52,818 nucleotides of DNA from Methylophaga sp. UBA2689 (GCA_002354555.1 DELT01000055.1:1-52818); one strand, 5' to 3'; shown: positions 35,547 to 45,131, numbered from the stretch's first letter. The notes: generated by a model from the sequence alone, not told the origin. Made by a program: numbers and translations.

Positions 35547-36146
35547 ATGAAAAACAAACTACTTAACATTGCAATTTTAACGGCTTTGGGGCTTACGGCA
35601 GCCCAGCTTCAAGCTGACGAAAGTGAAATTGATATACCAGATGAAAATACTATCAGCGCTAAATCAGCAGAAAACGCTGCGAATGAACCAAATCCTGATT
35701 GGGAGGATGATATGACGAGAGAGCCAATAGATGTTGAAGATTTCGTTGAAACAGCTTCTGCAAAAGGAATTGCCGAGATTGAAACAGCACGTATGGCACT
35801 TGATGAAGGTACTGAACAAGTACACGAATTTGCTAATCGGATGATAGAAGATCATACAAAAGCGAATAACGAGTTGAAAGACATTGCAAGACAACAAAAT
35901 CTTGAAGTCGCTGATGATCCGACGCTGATGGATCAGGCCAAAGCCATGATTCTGAGCATTAGAGATAATGAATCCTTCGATGAAGCTTACATCGAAAACC
36001 AAATCAACGCTCACGAAGAGACTATCGAGCTGTTTGAACGAGCAAGCCATTCAGATAATGATGCAATCCGTGCATTTGCCCGCGAAAAATTGCCAACCTT
36101 ACGAGAGCATTTGCAGATGGCGAACGAACTCGAAGAACAGTATTGA
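35547..36146 (+). CDS. Exported DUF4142 (ferritin-like) protein
   Basis: A 199-residue protein from ATG 35547, with GGAGA 6 bases upstream and a signal peptide (MKNKLLNIAILTALGLTAAQLQA); a second ATG at 35529 is in frame. After an acidic linker comes a DUF4142 domain (about 75-195): VETASAKGIAEIETARMAL, VHEFANRMIEDHTKANNEL and AYIENQINAHEETIELFE. The helices carry spaced Glu/His as in ferritin-like folds, suggesting a periplasmic metal or stress protein. The sigma-54 promoter at 35369 links it to the genes at 1595, 2632 and 5385. It starts a group of same-strand genes. Confidence 0.87.
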   Translation: MKNKLLNIAILTALGLTAAQLQADESEIDIPDENTISAKSAENAANEPNPDWEDDMTREPIDVEDFVETASAKGIAEIETARMALDEGTEQVHEFANRMIEDHTKANNELKDIARQQNLEVADDPTLMDQAKAMILSIRDNESFDEAYIENQINAHEETIELFERASHSDNDAIRAFAREKLPTLREHLQMANELEEQY

Positions 36147-36170
36147 CGTTAATTCGAAGCCTTAAAGTAA

Positions 36171-37010
36171 GTGAAATTTAAAGTGTCTCCTACTTCCTCA
36201 ACTGAAAACTCAGCTGGACGCTCCCACTGGATTGGGGTGGGAAGAGCGGTTGGGGGCGCTTTTGTTTTTGGTTTGCCATTGATGATGACAATGGAAATGT
36301 GGTGGATGGGATTTTACATCGAACCACTACATTTGTTGGTATTAATACTGATAAGTTTTCCTGTGCTGGTTTGTGTCTCAAGCGTCATTGGCTTCAGAAA
36401 TAGTCGTGAGTGGCTTGATAATATTATCGACGTATTTGTTGCTTATGCCTTTGGCTTTGTCATCTCGACTATGGCGTTATTACTCTTTAATACCATTACT
36501 TGGGATAATTTCATTGAGATTAATTACAAGATAGTCATGTTACAAGCCATACCTGCGAGTTTTGGGGCGTTACTGGCTAGAAGTGAAATTGGCAGTGGGG
36601 AGCATGATAGTTCTGCCGAACAAGGCGGTATCGATCATCTGGCAGTGTTAGCCATTGGGGCGATTTATCTTGCTTTTAATATTGCACCAACAGAAGAAAT
36701 ACAACTTATCGCTTTCCAAATGACCTCATGGCATCAGCTCGCACTCTTTATCACCACCTTAGTAGTTATGTGTATTTTTAGTGAGGCTGGCAGTTTCTCT
36801 TCCGGTTCAACATCCACTAAAACGACAAAATTGAAGGTGACTTTATCTTATAGCTGTACCGCATTTTCCGTGGCTTTGGTGGTCAGCATTTTGATGTTAT
36901 GGGTCTTTGGTCACACCGATGGGCTGGCTTTTCCTCAGATAGTTTCCAATACGATTGTGATGTTGTTTCCAGCTGGTATCGGTGCGGCGGCAGCAAGACT
37001 GATTATTTGA
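36171..37010 (+). CDS. TIGR02587 family integral membrane protein
   Basis: A 279-residue protein starting with GTG, 24 bases after the DUF4142 stop. About seven transmembrane helices are visible. Characteristic motifs are GRAVGGAFVFGLPLMMTMEMWW (about 24-45, shown in part), GFRNSREW, LQAIPASFGALLARSE and LFPAGIGAAAARLI. The family (TIGR02587) is nearly always next to TIGR02588, as it is here. Function unknown; the conserved charged motifs suggest transport or signalling in the inner membrane. Confidence 0.9.
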   Translation: MKFKVSPTSSTENSAGRSHWIGVGRAVGGAFVFGLPLMMTMEMWWMGFYIEPLHLLVLILISFPVLVCVSSVIGFRNSREWLDNIIDVFVAYAFGFVISTMALLLFNTITWDNFIEINYKIVMLQAIPASFGALLARSEIGSGEHDSSAEQGGIDHLAVLAIGAIYLAFNIAPTEEIQLIAFQMTSWHQLALFITTLVVMCIFSEAGSFSSGSTSTKTTKLKVTLSYSCTAFSVALVVSILMLWVFGHTDGLAFPQIVSNTIVMLFPAGIGAAAARLII

Positions 37011-37035
37011 AACTGACATTAAGGCATGAAGTCGA

Positions 37036-37425
37036 ATGAAACATAACCTAGCAAACACGCCGTTGTGGGAAAAACTCGTTAGCTTGATGGGCTTTCTGCT
37101 GATTTGCTTTACGGTTGTTTACTTGGTGTGGTCTGCATTCAGCAATACCGACCAACCACCCAGTATTCATTTTAATGTAGCCAACATTGAAGCGTTGGAA
37201 CATCAATATCTGGTACTTGTTGATGTCAAAAACAGCGGTGATAAAACGGCTTCGGAGCTACATTTGGAGGGTCGTTTGATAAGTGCCAATGGAGACATTC
37301 AACGTTCTACTACCAAGGTGAGTTACCTCGCCCCGGAATCAAACCAGCGGGTCGGTTTTTATTTCACATCGGATCCAGCTGATGGTGAGTTGACCATCAG
37401 CCCCATGGGGTATCAGGAGCCCTGA
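37036..37425 (+). CDS. TIGR02588 family protein
   Basis: A 129-residue protein with one N-terminal transmembrane helix (about 15-33) and a periplasmic beta-rich domain (PPSIHFNVANIEALEHQYLV, shown in part, then VKNSGDKTASELHLEGRL). This is the small partner of the TIGR02587 membrane protein, located 25 bases downstream. Probably forms a complex with it; function unknown. Confidence 0.88.
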   Translation: MKHNLANTPLWEKLVSLMGFLLICFTVVYLVWSAFSNTDQPPSIHFNVANIEALEHQYLVLVDVKNSGDKTASELHLEGRLISANGDIQRSTTKVSYLAPESNQRVGFYFTSDPADGELTISPMGYQEP

Positions 37426-37494
37426 TTAGCCTTTTAAATTAATTTACCTATTTTCATCTTAAGAGATGTGTTTTGTCACTGAAAGGAGAAAATT

Positions 37495-37773
37495 ATGATT
37501 CCCGAAAAGCTTAAACAAGCAAAATCTATCGAAGAAGTTGTTCAGATCATTGATAGTGGCGGCACAGAATCAAGCTCTCCGGAAGAGCTCGCCGCTGCCT
37601 ATGCTTATTTACAAACCATAAAAAAAGAAAACCCAGACAAGGAAGATCTCCAAGTAGAGTTTCGCAGACTTATGGAGGAGGGGGCAAAGTTCGATTATGC
37701 GTTAGCGTTGGAATATGCCGAGTCATGGCTTATTGATGCGTTAAATAAAGCAACAGCGTCTCAAGGTTTATAA
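37495..37773 (+). CDS. Small hypothetical cytosolic protein
   Basis: A 92-residue helical protein with no signal or membrane segment (MIPEKLKQAKSIEEVVQIID, then SPEELAAAYAYLQTI). AAGGAG precedes the ATG. No family recognised. It lies between the TIGR02588 and PRC-barrel genes on the same strand with gaps of about 70 bases. Confidence 0.7.
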   Translation: MIPEKLKQAKSIEEVVQIIDSGGTESSSPEELAAAYAYLQTIKKENPDKEDLQVEFRRLMEEGAKFDYALALEYAESWLIDALNKATASQGL

Positions 37774-37847
37774 GCAACGCTATGTTACGTGCTCTTAGAA
37801 AAGATGGGAGTATTTAACCCGTAAAGCTAATGAAACGGAGAATTGCT

Positions 37848-38201
37848 ATGAAATTCAATAATATAGTTTTATCTGCATCTTCACTTGAAGGCGACAAAGT
37901 TAAAAATGCTCAAGGCGAAGATCTGGGAAATGTTAAAGACATAATGATCAATACCGAACGTGGTCAGGTCCAATATTATGTTTTATCTTTCGGCGGAATT
38001 TTAGGGATGGGAGATAAACTTTTTGCCATTCCACCACAAGCCATCGCAGTTGATACACAAGAAGAATGTCTCATATTAAATGTGGATAAAGACAAATTAG
38101 AAAACGCTCCCGGTTTTGATAAGGATAACTGGCCGAATATGGCTGAGGAAGCCTTTAGGGATGAGATATACGCTCATTATGGCTATGAATATCGAGTGTA
38201 A
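37848..38201 (+). CDS. PRC-barrel domain protein
   Basis: A 117-residue protein from ATG 37848 with GGAG 7 bases upstream. The PRC-barrel core is clear: LEGDKVKNAQGEDLGNVKDI (about 12-31), VQYYVLSFGGILGMGDKLFA (about 43-62) and IPPQAIAV. The C-terminal KDNWPNMAEEAFRDEIYAHYGY segment is typical of the PRC-barrel proteins found in stress-related gene sets. Adaptor or binding role; no enzyme activity is expected. Confidence 0.88.
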   Translation: MKFNNIVLSASSLEGDKVKNAQGEDLGNVKDIMINTERGQVQYYVLSFGGILGMGDKLFAIPPQAIAVDTQEECLILNVDKDKLENAPGFDKDNWPNMAEEAFRDEIYAHYGYEYRV

Positions 38202-38302
38202 TACACACCTGGAAAAGTCAGCCAGTCATGACAGAATTGGTCTGTCAATCTTATAAATATTTCACTTTTCCTAATTAGAAACTAATTCAAAGGATATATC
38301 GT

Positions 38303-38707
38303 ATGAAATTTCTTAATTCAAATACATTTGTTTTCAAAAAAAACAAATTGACAATGGCATTTATATTCGCATTGGGCAGTGCCAGCCTTTTGGCCTGTAC
38401 GCCAGATGATACAAATAATGAAGTAAACGAAAGTTTAGACCAAAATGAATTTATTGATCGTGTAAGCGAACGTAACGTCTTTGAAGAATGGGATGATAAT
38501 GATGACAACCAGCTAAGCGAAGACGAATGGAGCAAACATGATCAATATAATTTGATTTATGAATCATGGGATGAGGATGGCGATGGCCAACTCTCAGAAA
38601 ATGAGTTTCATGATGGGCTTTTTACTCACTACGATAGCGACAATAGTGATGCCATCGAGTCAAATGAATGGGATAAGGCTAAAAGTGCTGGTTGGATGGA
38701 CGTATAG
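38303..38707 (+). CDS. EF-hand calcium-binding lipoprotein
   Basis: A 134-residue protein. A long signal ends in lipobox SLLAC (Cys32). The mature part has three EF-hand-like loops: DDNDDNQLSEDE, DEDGDGQLSENE and DSDNSDAIESNE, spaced by about 30 residues, with hydrophobic flanks. Calcium binding at the envelope is expected. AAGGA precedes the ATG and the terminator at 38742 follows. Confidence 0.85.
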   Translation: MKFLNSNTFVFKKNKLTMAFIFALGSASLLACTPDDTNNEVNESLDQNEFIDRVSERNVFEEWDDNDDNQLSEDEWSKHDQYNLIYESWDEDGDGQLSENEFHDGLFTHYDSDNSDAIESNEWDKAKSAGWMDV

Positions 38708-38741
38708 AACAATCAGTTATGAATTAAAGCGCTTAGCTTTT

Positions 38742-38775
38742 AATAGCCCGGAACAGGTCCGGGCTATTTATTATT
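38742..38775 (+). terminator. Rho-independent terminator
   Basis: AATAGCCCGGA (38742-38752) / TCCGGGCTATT (38758-38768) forms an 11-bp perfect stem with a 5-base loop, followed by TATTATTTCT. It ends the group that started at the sigma-54 promoter. Confidence 0.85.
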
Positions 38776-38926
38776 TCTATTTTTAATAAAGAAAATAACC
38801 TTTAATAACTTTCTCTTTTAATTTTATTTAATTATTGATTTCCAGAGAACTTATCGCGTTATTTTAGTATCGGAAGTAGTGTAGTAGTTACATTTTGCTT
38901 ACCGTGTTTTACAGGAGATTAATATT

Positions 38927-39412
38927 ATGTCCAGTCCAGAACACAAGAAAAAAATTTGGGAAATGATAAAAGATATTAAAGTCGGCATGTTAGTCACGCT
39001 TGATGATGATATGCCTCGTGCCAGACCAATGCATCTTGTTCAGGATGCGTATGATGGCACTCTTTGGTTCTATACCCGTCGCAGTGCCGAGAAAGTCACT
39101 GAAACTGACCTTGACCATGATGTCTGTCTGACCTTTTCTGATCAGGATAAAGGTGTGTATGTTTCACTCTCCGGCAAGGCTCAGCTCAGTAGTAACCAGG
39201 AACTGATTGATAAATATTGGAATCCGTTCATTGGAGCCTGGTTTCCCGAAGGTAAAGACGATCCCGAAGTCGCCTTACTGGAAATTAAGGTAGAAATGGG
39301 TGAACACTGGATGGCGAAGGAGAGCAAAGCATTCCAGCTCTATGAGTTTGCCAAAGCCAATATCAAACACACCACGCCGAATATTGGCGAAAATGAAAAG
39401 TTTGGTGGCTAA
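38927..39412 (+). CDS. Pyridoxamine 5'-phosphate oxidase-like general stress protein
   Basis: A 161-residue FMN-binding split-barrel protein of the general stress protein 26 family. It starts EHKKKIWEMIKDIKVGMLVT, followed by RARPMHLVQDAYDGTLWFYT and VSLSGKAQL. ACAGGAG stands 6 bases before ATG. The family binds flavins and is linked to oxidative stress; the reaction is unknown. A preceding terminator separates it from the EF-hand gene. Confidence 0.9.
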   Translation: MSSPEHKKKIWEMIKDIKVGMLVTLDDDMPRARPMHLVQDAYDGTLWFYTRRSAEKVTETDLDHDVCLTFSDQDKGVYVSLSGKAQLSSNQELIDKYWNPFIGAWFPEGKDDPEVALLEIKVEMGEHWMAKESKAFQLYEFAKANIKHTTPNIGENEKFGG

Positions 39413-39428
39413 AAATGCTGGTTAGTAC

Positions 39429-39480
39429 AAAGGGTCATGCTGTATTGAGTTTCATTTCAATCGGGTTTGGCCCTTTTTAT
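39429..39480 (+). terminator. Possible terminator
   Basis: AAAGGG (39429-39434) can pair with CCCTTT (39471-39476) around an inner ATTGA/TCAAT stem, and a short T-run follows. The stem is weak, so this is tentative. Confidence 0.35.
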
Positions 39481-39606
39481 TAAGTTCGAGGTTTTTTACT
39501 CTGACTAACGACTTTCACATTACTCACCATCGATTTGATTTAAAGGTTTTATTGTTTTTTTCATTAAATCAACACTATTAAAAAATGTCTGTTGAATATC
39601 ATAACT

Positions 39607-40962
39607 ATGAATTTTAGATTTTTTTCTATTCTTACTTTTTTTGCTTTTATTATCTCGATGTCGGCATGTGATAATCAGGAAAATAATCAAAAGAATTCAT
39701 CAGGACAAGGCGGAATGAGTCAACAGGCTATTGACGTCGGTTTTGTCGAAATTAAGCCAGTAATGATACAACGTACAAACCAGCTTCCTGGTCGTGTAGT
39801 GTCTTATCAGGTTGCTGAAATCCGCCCGCAAGTCAGCGGCATCATTCAGTCGAGATTATTCAAAGAGGGATCCTACGTAGAAGAGGGTCAACAGCTTTAT
39901 CAGATTGATCCCGCCCGTTATGAAGCTGATTATGAAATGGCTACTGCCAATCTGGAAGATGCTGAAGCGCGTAAACAAAACGCACAAAACCTGGTAAATC
40001 GATATAAAACGTTGATCGCTTCAAATGCAGTAAGTCAGCAAGAGTACGACAATGCTCTCGCGAGCCTTGCTCAAGCACGGGCTGCAGTGAGCCTGGCAGA
40101 AGCTGAAGTTAAAACTGCAAAAATTAATCTGGATTACACTCGCGTATACGCACCAATAAGCGGTTATATAAGCCCCTCCAGCATAACAAAAGGTGCGCTC
40201 GTTACCTCCCAGCAAGCTATGCCGCTTGCCACTGTTCGTCAGCTTGATCCGGTTTACGTTGATTTGTCACAGTCAGCAGCAGAAGTGCGGGATTTGCAAG
40301 AACGTCTATCTGCCTCACGGTTGAATAAAGCATCTCAATCCGAATATGAGGTTTCGCTTTATCTCAGAAATGCAAAAAAAATATACCCGCATAAGGGAGT
40401 ATTGGATGCAACGGATGTCGCCGTCGATGTACAGACCGGTTCAATACGATTGCGCTCAGTATTTGATAATCCGGATACGGTGCTTTTACCTGGAATGTTT
40501 GTCTGGGCCTCCATAAAGGAGCTCGGCAGTTCAAAACAGATCGTGATTCCTCAAAAAAGCGTGGTAATAGACGCTAAAGGCATGAAGAGCGTATGGCTAA
40601 TTGATGCTGAGAATAAAGCTGCCAAGACGCCTATTCGAACGGGAGCTGCTTATGGAAATAATTGGATTGTTCTTAATGGGCTTGAAACCGGCGATCGTTT
40701 GATTGTAGAGGGCACGATGATGCTACGACCGGGAGACTTGGTAAAACCCAAACCAATCGATGCTGGATACGATGATATGAATACTGACGTACCGCCGAAT
40801 TCACTTAAAAATCAATCGCCGCCACCGAACGAACCAAAAACCAATTCGGAGCAGAGTCAGCAAGATAGTTTAGAGAGTTCCGTAGTCAATGGATCAGAAA
40901 ATAGCATGGAAGGCAAAACTGACCATAGCGAGACTAATCAGCACACGATTGAGAAACGTTAG
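39607..40962 (+). CDS. RND efflux periplasmic adaptor subunit (AcrA/MexA type)
   Basis: A 451-residue lipoprotein adaptor from ATG 39607 (an upstream TTG at 39592 is in frame; ribosome site weak). A signal ends with lipobox MSAC. Family motifs: QVAEIRPQVSGIIQSRLFKEGSYVEEGQQLYQIDP, shown in part (first lipoyl half), the helical hairpin (about 95-165), and LDYTRVYAPISGYI. The remaining barrel and membrane-proximal domains follow. The last 70 residues are a Pro/Asn/Gln/Ser-rich tail (NSLKNQSPPPNEPKTNSEQ) unlike AcrA, perhaps a recent extension. It overlaps nothing but is 2 bases from the pump gene. Confidence 0.93.
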   Translation: MNFRFFSILTFFAFIISMSACDNQENNQKNSSGQGGMSQQAIDVGFVEIKPVMIQRTNQLPGRVVSYQVAEIRPQVSGIIQSRLFKEGSYVEEGQQLYQIDPARYEADYEMATANLEDAEARKQNAQNLVNRYKTLIASNAVSQQEYDNALASLAQARAAVSLAEAEVKTAKINLDYTRVYAPISGYISPSSITKGALVTSQQAMPLATVRQLDPVYVDLSQSAAEVRDLQERLSASRLNKASQSEYEVSLYLRNAKKIYPHKGVLDATDVAVDVQTGSIRLRSVFDNPDTVLLPGMFVWASIKELGSSKQIVIPQKSVVIDAKGMKSVWLIDAENKAAKTPIRTGAAYGNNWIVLNGLETGDRLIVEGTMMLRPGDLVKPKPIDAGYDDMNTDVPPNSLKNQSPPPNEPKTNSEQSQQDSLESSVVNGSENSMEGKTDHSETNQHTIEKR

Positions 40963-40964
40963 CA

Positions 40965-43900
40965 ATGATCTCACGCTTTTTTATAGCGCGACCAATTTTC
41001 ACATGGGTTATCGCGCTTTTCATCATAGGGTTTGGTTTATTTTCGCTCTTTCAATTGCCGATTGAACAATACCCCAATATTGCTCCACCGAAAGTATCGA
41101 TTACAGCGACCTACCCAGGTGCATCTGCTGAAACACTTGAAAATACCGTTACACAGGTTATCGAGCAAAATCTAACTGGGATCGACAATCTTCGTTATAT
41201 ACAAGCGCAAAGTTCATCCTCCGGTAATGCAACGATTACATTAACGTTTGAGCCTGGAACAGATTCAGATATTGCACAGGTACAAACCCAAAACAAAGTC
41301 TCTAAGGCGTTATCTTCCTTGCCGACCATTGTTCAACAATTAGGTGTTCCTGTTGAAAAAGCAGGAAACAGTGAGGCGTTGATCATCGGATTTTATTCCA
41401 AAGGCGGCGCCATGAGCCGGAATGATATATCCGATTTTTTGGCATCAAATATTGAAGAGCCTTTGAGCCGTGTTGACGGGGTCGGACAAATTCAGAGCTT
41501 TGGTTCCGAACATGCCATGCGGGTCTGGCTCGATCCGCGAAGTATGAATAATTTCAATATCACGGCGCTGGATATTATTGATGCGATAAAAGAACAAAAT
41601 GTTCAGCTTGCGACAGGCGAAATAGGTGGCACACCACAAGCAGAGGGGCAGCAGATTAACGCCACCATAACCTCGCAATCTCTGCTCTCTTCGCCAGATG
41701 AGTTTAAGGCTATTTTATTAACCGTTCTCGAGGATGGTTCAAGAGTCACATTAGGAGATGTTGCCCGGATCGAAATCGGGGCCGAAAATTATAATATTAT
41801 TGGTCGTTGGAACCGGAAACCCGCATCGGGTATCGCTATTCAACTTGCTCCCGGTGCGAATGCGCTTGCGACAATTCAGAACATCAAGGACCGTGTAAAA
41901 GACTTCGAAAATATTATTCCTGCCGACCTTGAAGTGATTTACCCAATTGATGTCTCATCTTTTATTGAAACATCGATCTTCAATGTCGTTAAAACGCTTT
42001 TCATGGCCATCGGTCTGGTCATTCTTGTCATCTTCATCTTTTTACAAAATTTTCGTGCGACATTTATTCCAGCAATTGCTATTCCCATCGTTCTGCTTGG
42101 ATCCTTCGGAGTTATATTCATACTCGGTTATTCGATCAATGTTCTAACGCTTTTTGCCCTGGTTCTTGCAATCGGTATGCTGGTCGATGATGCCATTGTG
42201 GTAACAGAAAATGTAGAAAGTAAATTAGAAGAAGATCCAGAACGCGACCCAAAGGAAGCGACAAGAACGGCTATGAAAGAGCTTTCAGGAGCCCTTGTAG
42301 GAACCACAGCAGTGATCTGGGCTGTTTTTTTACCCATGAGCTTTTTTGAGGGCTCGGTTGGCGTTATATATCGCCAATTTTCGGTGACTATCTCAGTCGC
42401 TATGGCAATATCACTTTTTATAGCACTGACTTTGTCACCGGCTCTCTGCGGCGTGATTTTAAAAGCGAGAAAAGGTGAAAAAGATAAAGGAATTTTCGGT
42501 TCATTCAATCATGGATTCAATGCTTTACGCCATGGTCACAAAAAACTGTTGGATGGATTGCTTGAGAATAGAGTTTTCTTACCCGCTTTGTTTCTTGTAT
42601 TTATTGCTATCTCTGTACTAATTTTCCTGCGCATCCCTACATCATTTCTCCCTGATGAGGATCAGGGGCGCATGTTCACACTCTTAAACGGACCGCCCAG
42701 CTCTACGCTCGTGCAAACAGTCGAAAAAGTGAAGGCTATAGAAGATTTCTATCTTGAAGAAACAGGAGATGCAGTAGACGGTCTTTTTGCCGCTGCCGGA
42801 TTTAGCTTTTCCGGTCAGGCACAAAATGTAGGCATCGCTTTTATCAAAATGAAAAGTTGGGAAGAACGTGGTGAAGAAAACAGTGTATTCAATATAAAAA
42901 ACCGAGCGACACAATCTTTATCACAAGTCCGCGATGCGATGATTTTTCCCATCGTGCCGCCTCCTGTTAGTGCGCTTGGTAATTCTGGTGGCTTTGAATT
43001 TCAGCTTGTTGACCGCGCAGGTCTTGGCCATCAAGCGCTTGTTAATGCGACCAATCAGTTTTTAGGCCTGGCAAATCAAAGTCCTCTTTTGACGCAAGTT
43101 CGGTTTAACGGGTTAACCGACAGCCCCCAATATGATCTAACGATTGATAACATCAAGTCGCGTGCTTTGGGTGTTCCTATAAGTACTGTCAACCAGACGT
43201 TAAGCACCGCACTTGGTGGAACCTACGTGAATGATTTTTTAGAAAACGGGCGTATAAAACGCGTTTTTGTTCAAGCTGACATACCTTTTCGCATGCTGCC
43301 TGAAGATATTGATGACTGGTACGTCCGCAATAATGATGGCGATATGGTGCAGCTTGTAGAAGTTGCTTCCGGTGAATGGACTTATGGATCGCCAAAACTG
43401 ACCCGCTTTAATGGTGCAGCCTCAAGAGAGATACAGGGGTCTACAACGCAAGGTGTGAGTTCGGGGAAAGCCTTGCAGGAGGTTTTAAGATTGGCTGAAA
43501 AACTTCCTGATGGTGTGGAGGTGGCATGGACAGGTCTGTCCTATGAAGAAAAAGAGGCAGGCACCAATACGCTTTTACTTTATCTGGTGTCTGCGTTAGC
43601 CGTTTTTTTCATCCTGGCGGCGCTTTATGAAAGTTGGGCTATACCGGTGGCTATTATCCTAACGGTGCCTCTGGGAATTTTAGGCGCTGTATTGGCAACC
43701 TGGAGCACAGGACAAGCGAATGATGTCTATTTTCAAGTTGGTCTTTTAATTACGATAGGACTTGCTGCGAAAAACGCCATTTTGATTGTTGAGTTTGCGA
43801 AAAACAATTTTGAAGAGGGCCAAACGGCTTTTGATGCGGCTTATCAAGCTGCACAACAACGGTTTAGGCCAATTTTGATGACGTCTCTTACTTTCATACT

Positions 43901-44105
43901 GGGTGTGTTGCCATTGGCTTTTGCTTCCGGCCCTGGGTCAGGTGCACAGAATGCGATCTCTATTGGTGTTCTTGGCGGGATTATGACCACCACACTCTTT
44001 GTGGTTTTCTTTGGGCCCTATTTCTTCATCTGGGTTTACCGTCTTTTTAAAAAGGACATTGTCAAAAAACACCAACACTCAAGTCAAGATCATAAAAAGG
44101 CATGA
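40965..44105 (+). CDS. RND multidrug efflux pump, inner-membrane subunit (AcrB type)
   Basis: A 1046-residue HAE1-family transporter, full length. The start MISRFFIARPIFTWVIALFI and QLPIEQYPNIAPPKVSITATYPGA (shown in part) are diagnostic. The proton-relay Asp-Asp pair lies in TM4 at about 408-409 (GMLVDDAIVVTEN). Twelve transmembrane helices frame two large periplasmic loops, and the FRPILMTSLTFILGVLPLAFASG motif (shown in part) is intact. It exports drugs, dyes or detergents by proton antiport together with the adaptor and a TolC-type channel; no channel gene or regulator is adjacent. Confidence 0.95.
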   Translation: MISRFFIARPIFTWVIALFIIGFGLFSLFQLPIEQYPNIAPPKVSITATYPGASAETLENTVTQVIEQNLTGIDNLRYIQAQSSSSGNATITLTFEPGTDSDIAQVQTQNKVSKALSSLPTIVQQLGVPVEKAGNSEALIIGFYSKGGAMSRNDISDFLASNIEEPLSRVDGVGQIQSFGSEHAMRVWLDPRSMNNFNITALDIIDAIKEQNVQLATGEIGGTPQAEGQQINATITSQSLLSSPDEFKAILLTVLEDGSRVTLGDVARIEIGAENYNIIGRWNRKPASGIAIQLAPGANALATIQNIKDRVKDFENIIPADLEVIYPIDVSSFIETSIFNVVKTLFMAIGLVILVIFIFLQNFRATFIPAIAIPIVLLGSFGVIFILGYSINVLTLFALVLAIGMLVDDAIVVTENVESKLEEDPERDPKEATRTAMKELSGALVGTTAVIWAVFLPMSFFEGSVGVIYRQFSVTISVAMAISLFIALTLSPALCGVILKARKGEKDKGIFGSFNHGFNALRHGHKKLLDGLLENRVFLPALFLVFIAISVLIFLRIPTSFLPDEDQGRMFTLLNGPPSSTLVQTVEKVKAIEDFYLEETGDAVDGLFAAAGFSFSGQAQNVGIAFIKMKSWEERGEENSVFNIKNRATQSLSQVRDAMIFPIVPPPVSALGNSGGFEFQLVDRAGLGHQALVNATNQFLGLANQSPLLTQVRFNGLTDSPQYDLTIDNIKSRALGVPISTVNQTLSTALGGTYVNDFLENGRIKRVFVQADIPFRMLPEDIDDWYVRNNDGDMVQLVEVASGEWTYGSPKLTRFNGAASREIQGSTTQGVSSGKALQEVLRLAEKLPDGVEVAWTGLSYEEKEAGTNTLLLYLVSALAVFFILAALYESWAIPVAIILTVPLGILGAVLATWSTGQANDVYFQVGLLITIGLAAKNAILIVEFAKNNFEEGQTAFDAAYQAAQQRFRPILMTSLTFILGVLPLAFASGPGSGAQNAISIGVLGGIMTTTLFVVFFGPYFFIWVYRLFKKDIVKKHQHSSQDHKKA

Positions 44106-44207
44106 AGCGGGTTTCATCAGTACCGTTCGGATTGTGCTGGGAAACACCACCCATTCAATGTTAAATCCTTTTTTATATCCATTATCATGATTCATGTGAA
44201 TAAAAAC

Positions 44208-44288
44208 GTAGGTTGGGTAGAGCCTGCGAAACCCAACAAATCCAAAATGTTATTTCATTTATAACTGTTGGGTTTCATGCTTTACCCA
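44208..44288. repeat. REP element of the GTAGGTTGGG family (GGGTAGA type)
   Basis: GTAGGTTGGGTAGAGCCTGC begins the left arm; GTTGGGTTTCATGCTTTACC, continued by CA, forms the right arm. CATGTGA (44193) precedes it, as in the other copies. Directly downstream of the RND gene. Confidence 0.85.
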
Positions 44289-44297
44289 AAAAAACTG

Positions 44298-44486
44298 TCA
44301 CTTGTGATCTTCGGACAGATTTCCACCGACCGCCCAATCGGCTTGAGCGACTTCCTCGAAGATGACGGATATTGAATTAGCTTCAGCACCGGTATTTCGG
44401 ACAATACTTTCGGTAATTTCTTTCGCTACGGCTTTTTTAGCTTTATCGTCTTTATTTTCAAACCATGTCACACGAACGACTGGCAT
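44298..44486 (-). CDS. 4-oxalocrotonate tautomerase family protein
   Basis: A 62-residue tautomerase-fold protein. The catalytic Pro is residue 2 of the frame and becomes the N-terminus after Met removal (MPVVRVTWFENKD). SVIFEEVAQADWAVGG contains the conserved DWA/GG turn. The spacing resembles DmpI-type 4-OT enzymes, which work as hexamers on enol/keto acids. AAGGAG precedes the ATG. It follows the DUF1989 gene by 36 bases on the same strand. Confidence 0.88.
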   Translation of the reverse strand: MPVVRVTWFENKDDKAKKAVAKEITESIVRNTGAEANSISVIFEEVAQADWAVGGNLSEDHK

Positions 44487-44522
44487 AAGTAACTCCTTCA
44501 GAAAATATCAAAATCGATTTCA

Positions 44523-45131
44523 TCAGTTTCCTTGTTTCAATACTTGAAAGTCGATTGGTTTATAGTGAAAGTTATTCGATTGACCAGCTGAACAGGCTGT
44601 CATAGCCACTATTAACGGCATTTCTGCCCGAAAGCGAACAAAATCACCAGCCTTACTGAGTGGTGGTAACACTTGAAACTCACCTGAATCCGCATCAACC
44701 GCCACGTGCATAAAAATATTAAAAGCAATCGGTATACGATCAACGCCAATATTGTAAGGCGCAAGTGCTGCAACAAGATTCCCTTCACAGCCCGGCCGGC
44801 CTTCATCCTCGCCGTAAATGATCTTGAAGGTATCTTTGGAGCAGGGGGTTAATGTAAAGTCATGTCGCCCGCAGGTATCCTCAAGAATAGTGAACATGGG
44901 ACGGCTACGATTCGAGTATAAAATGTCGCCTGTGGTGAGCCACATACGTGAGGCATAATCCAGTGAACGTCCCGAAGACAGGTACTCCTCACGATTACTC
45001 CGTTCAAATGCGACGAGATCACTCACTTGCTGGCCTTCTGGATCGATGATTATCAATTCATCACCTTTATCAAGTTCGACGCTTTGGGCAGAGCAAGGTG
45101 AAATTCTTATCGTCTTTGTAGCGTTATTCAT
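44523..45131 (-). CDS. DUF1989 / urea carboxylase-associated family protein
   Basis: A 202-residue protein from ATG 45131 with AGGAG 5 bases upstream; the longer upstream frame is a shadow of the next gene. Motifs: KGDELIIIDPEGQQVSDLV, RMWLTTGDILYSNRSRPMF and CGRHDFTLTPCS, then CEGNLVAAL. These Cys/His positions are typical of the urea carboxylase-associated (UAAP) domain, whose members include ureidoglycine-, guanidine- or carbamoyl-related proteins. The start overlaps the end of the GntA-like gene by 8 bases, so the pair is co-translated. Confidence 0.85.
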   Translation of the reverse strand: MNNATKTIRISPCSAQSVELDKGDELIIIDPEGQQVSDLVAFERSNREEYLSSGRSLDYASRMWLTTGDILYSNRSRPMFTILEDTCGRHDFTLTPCSKDTFKIIYGEDEGRPGCEGNLVAALAPYNIGVDRIPIAFNIFMHVAVDADSGEFQVLPPLSKAGDFVRFRAEMPLIVAMTACSAGQSNNFHYKPIDFQVLKQGN

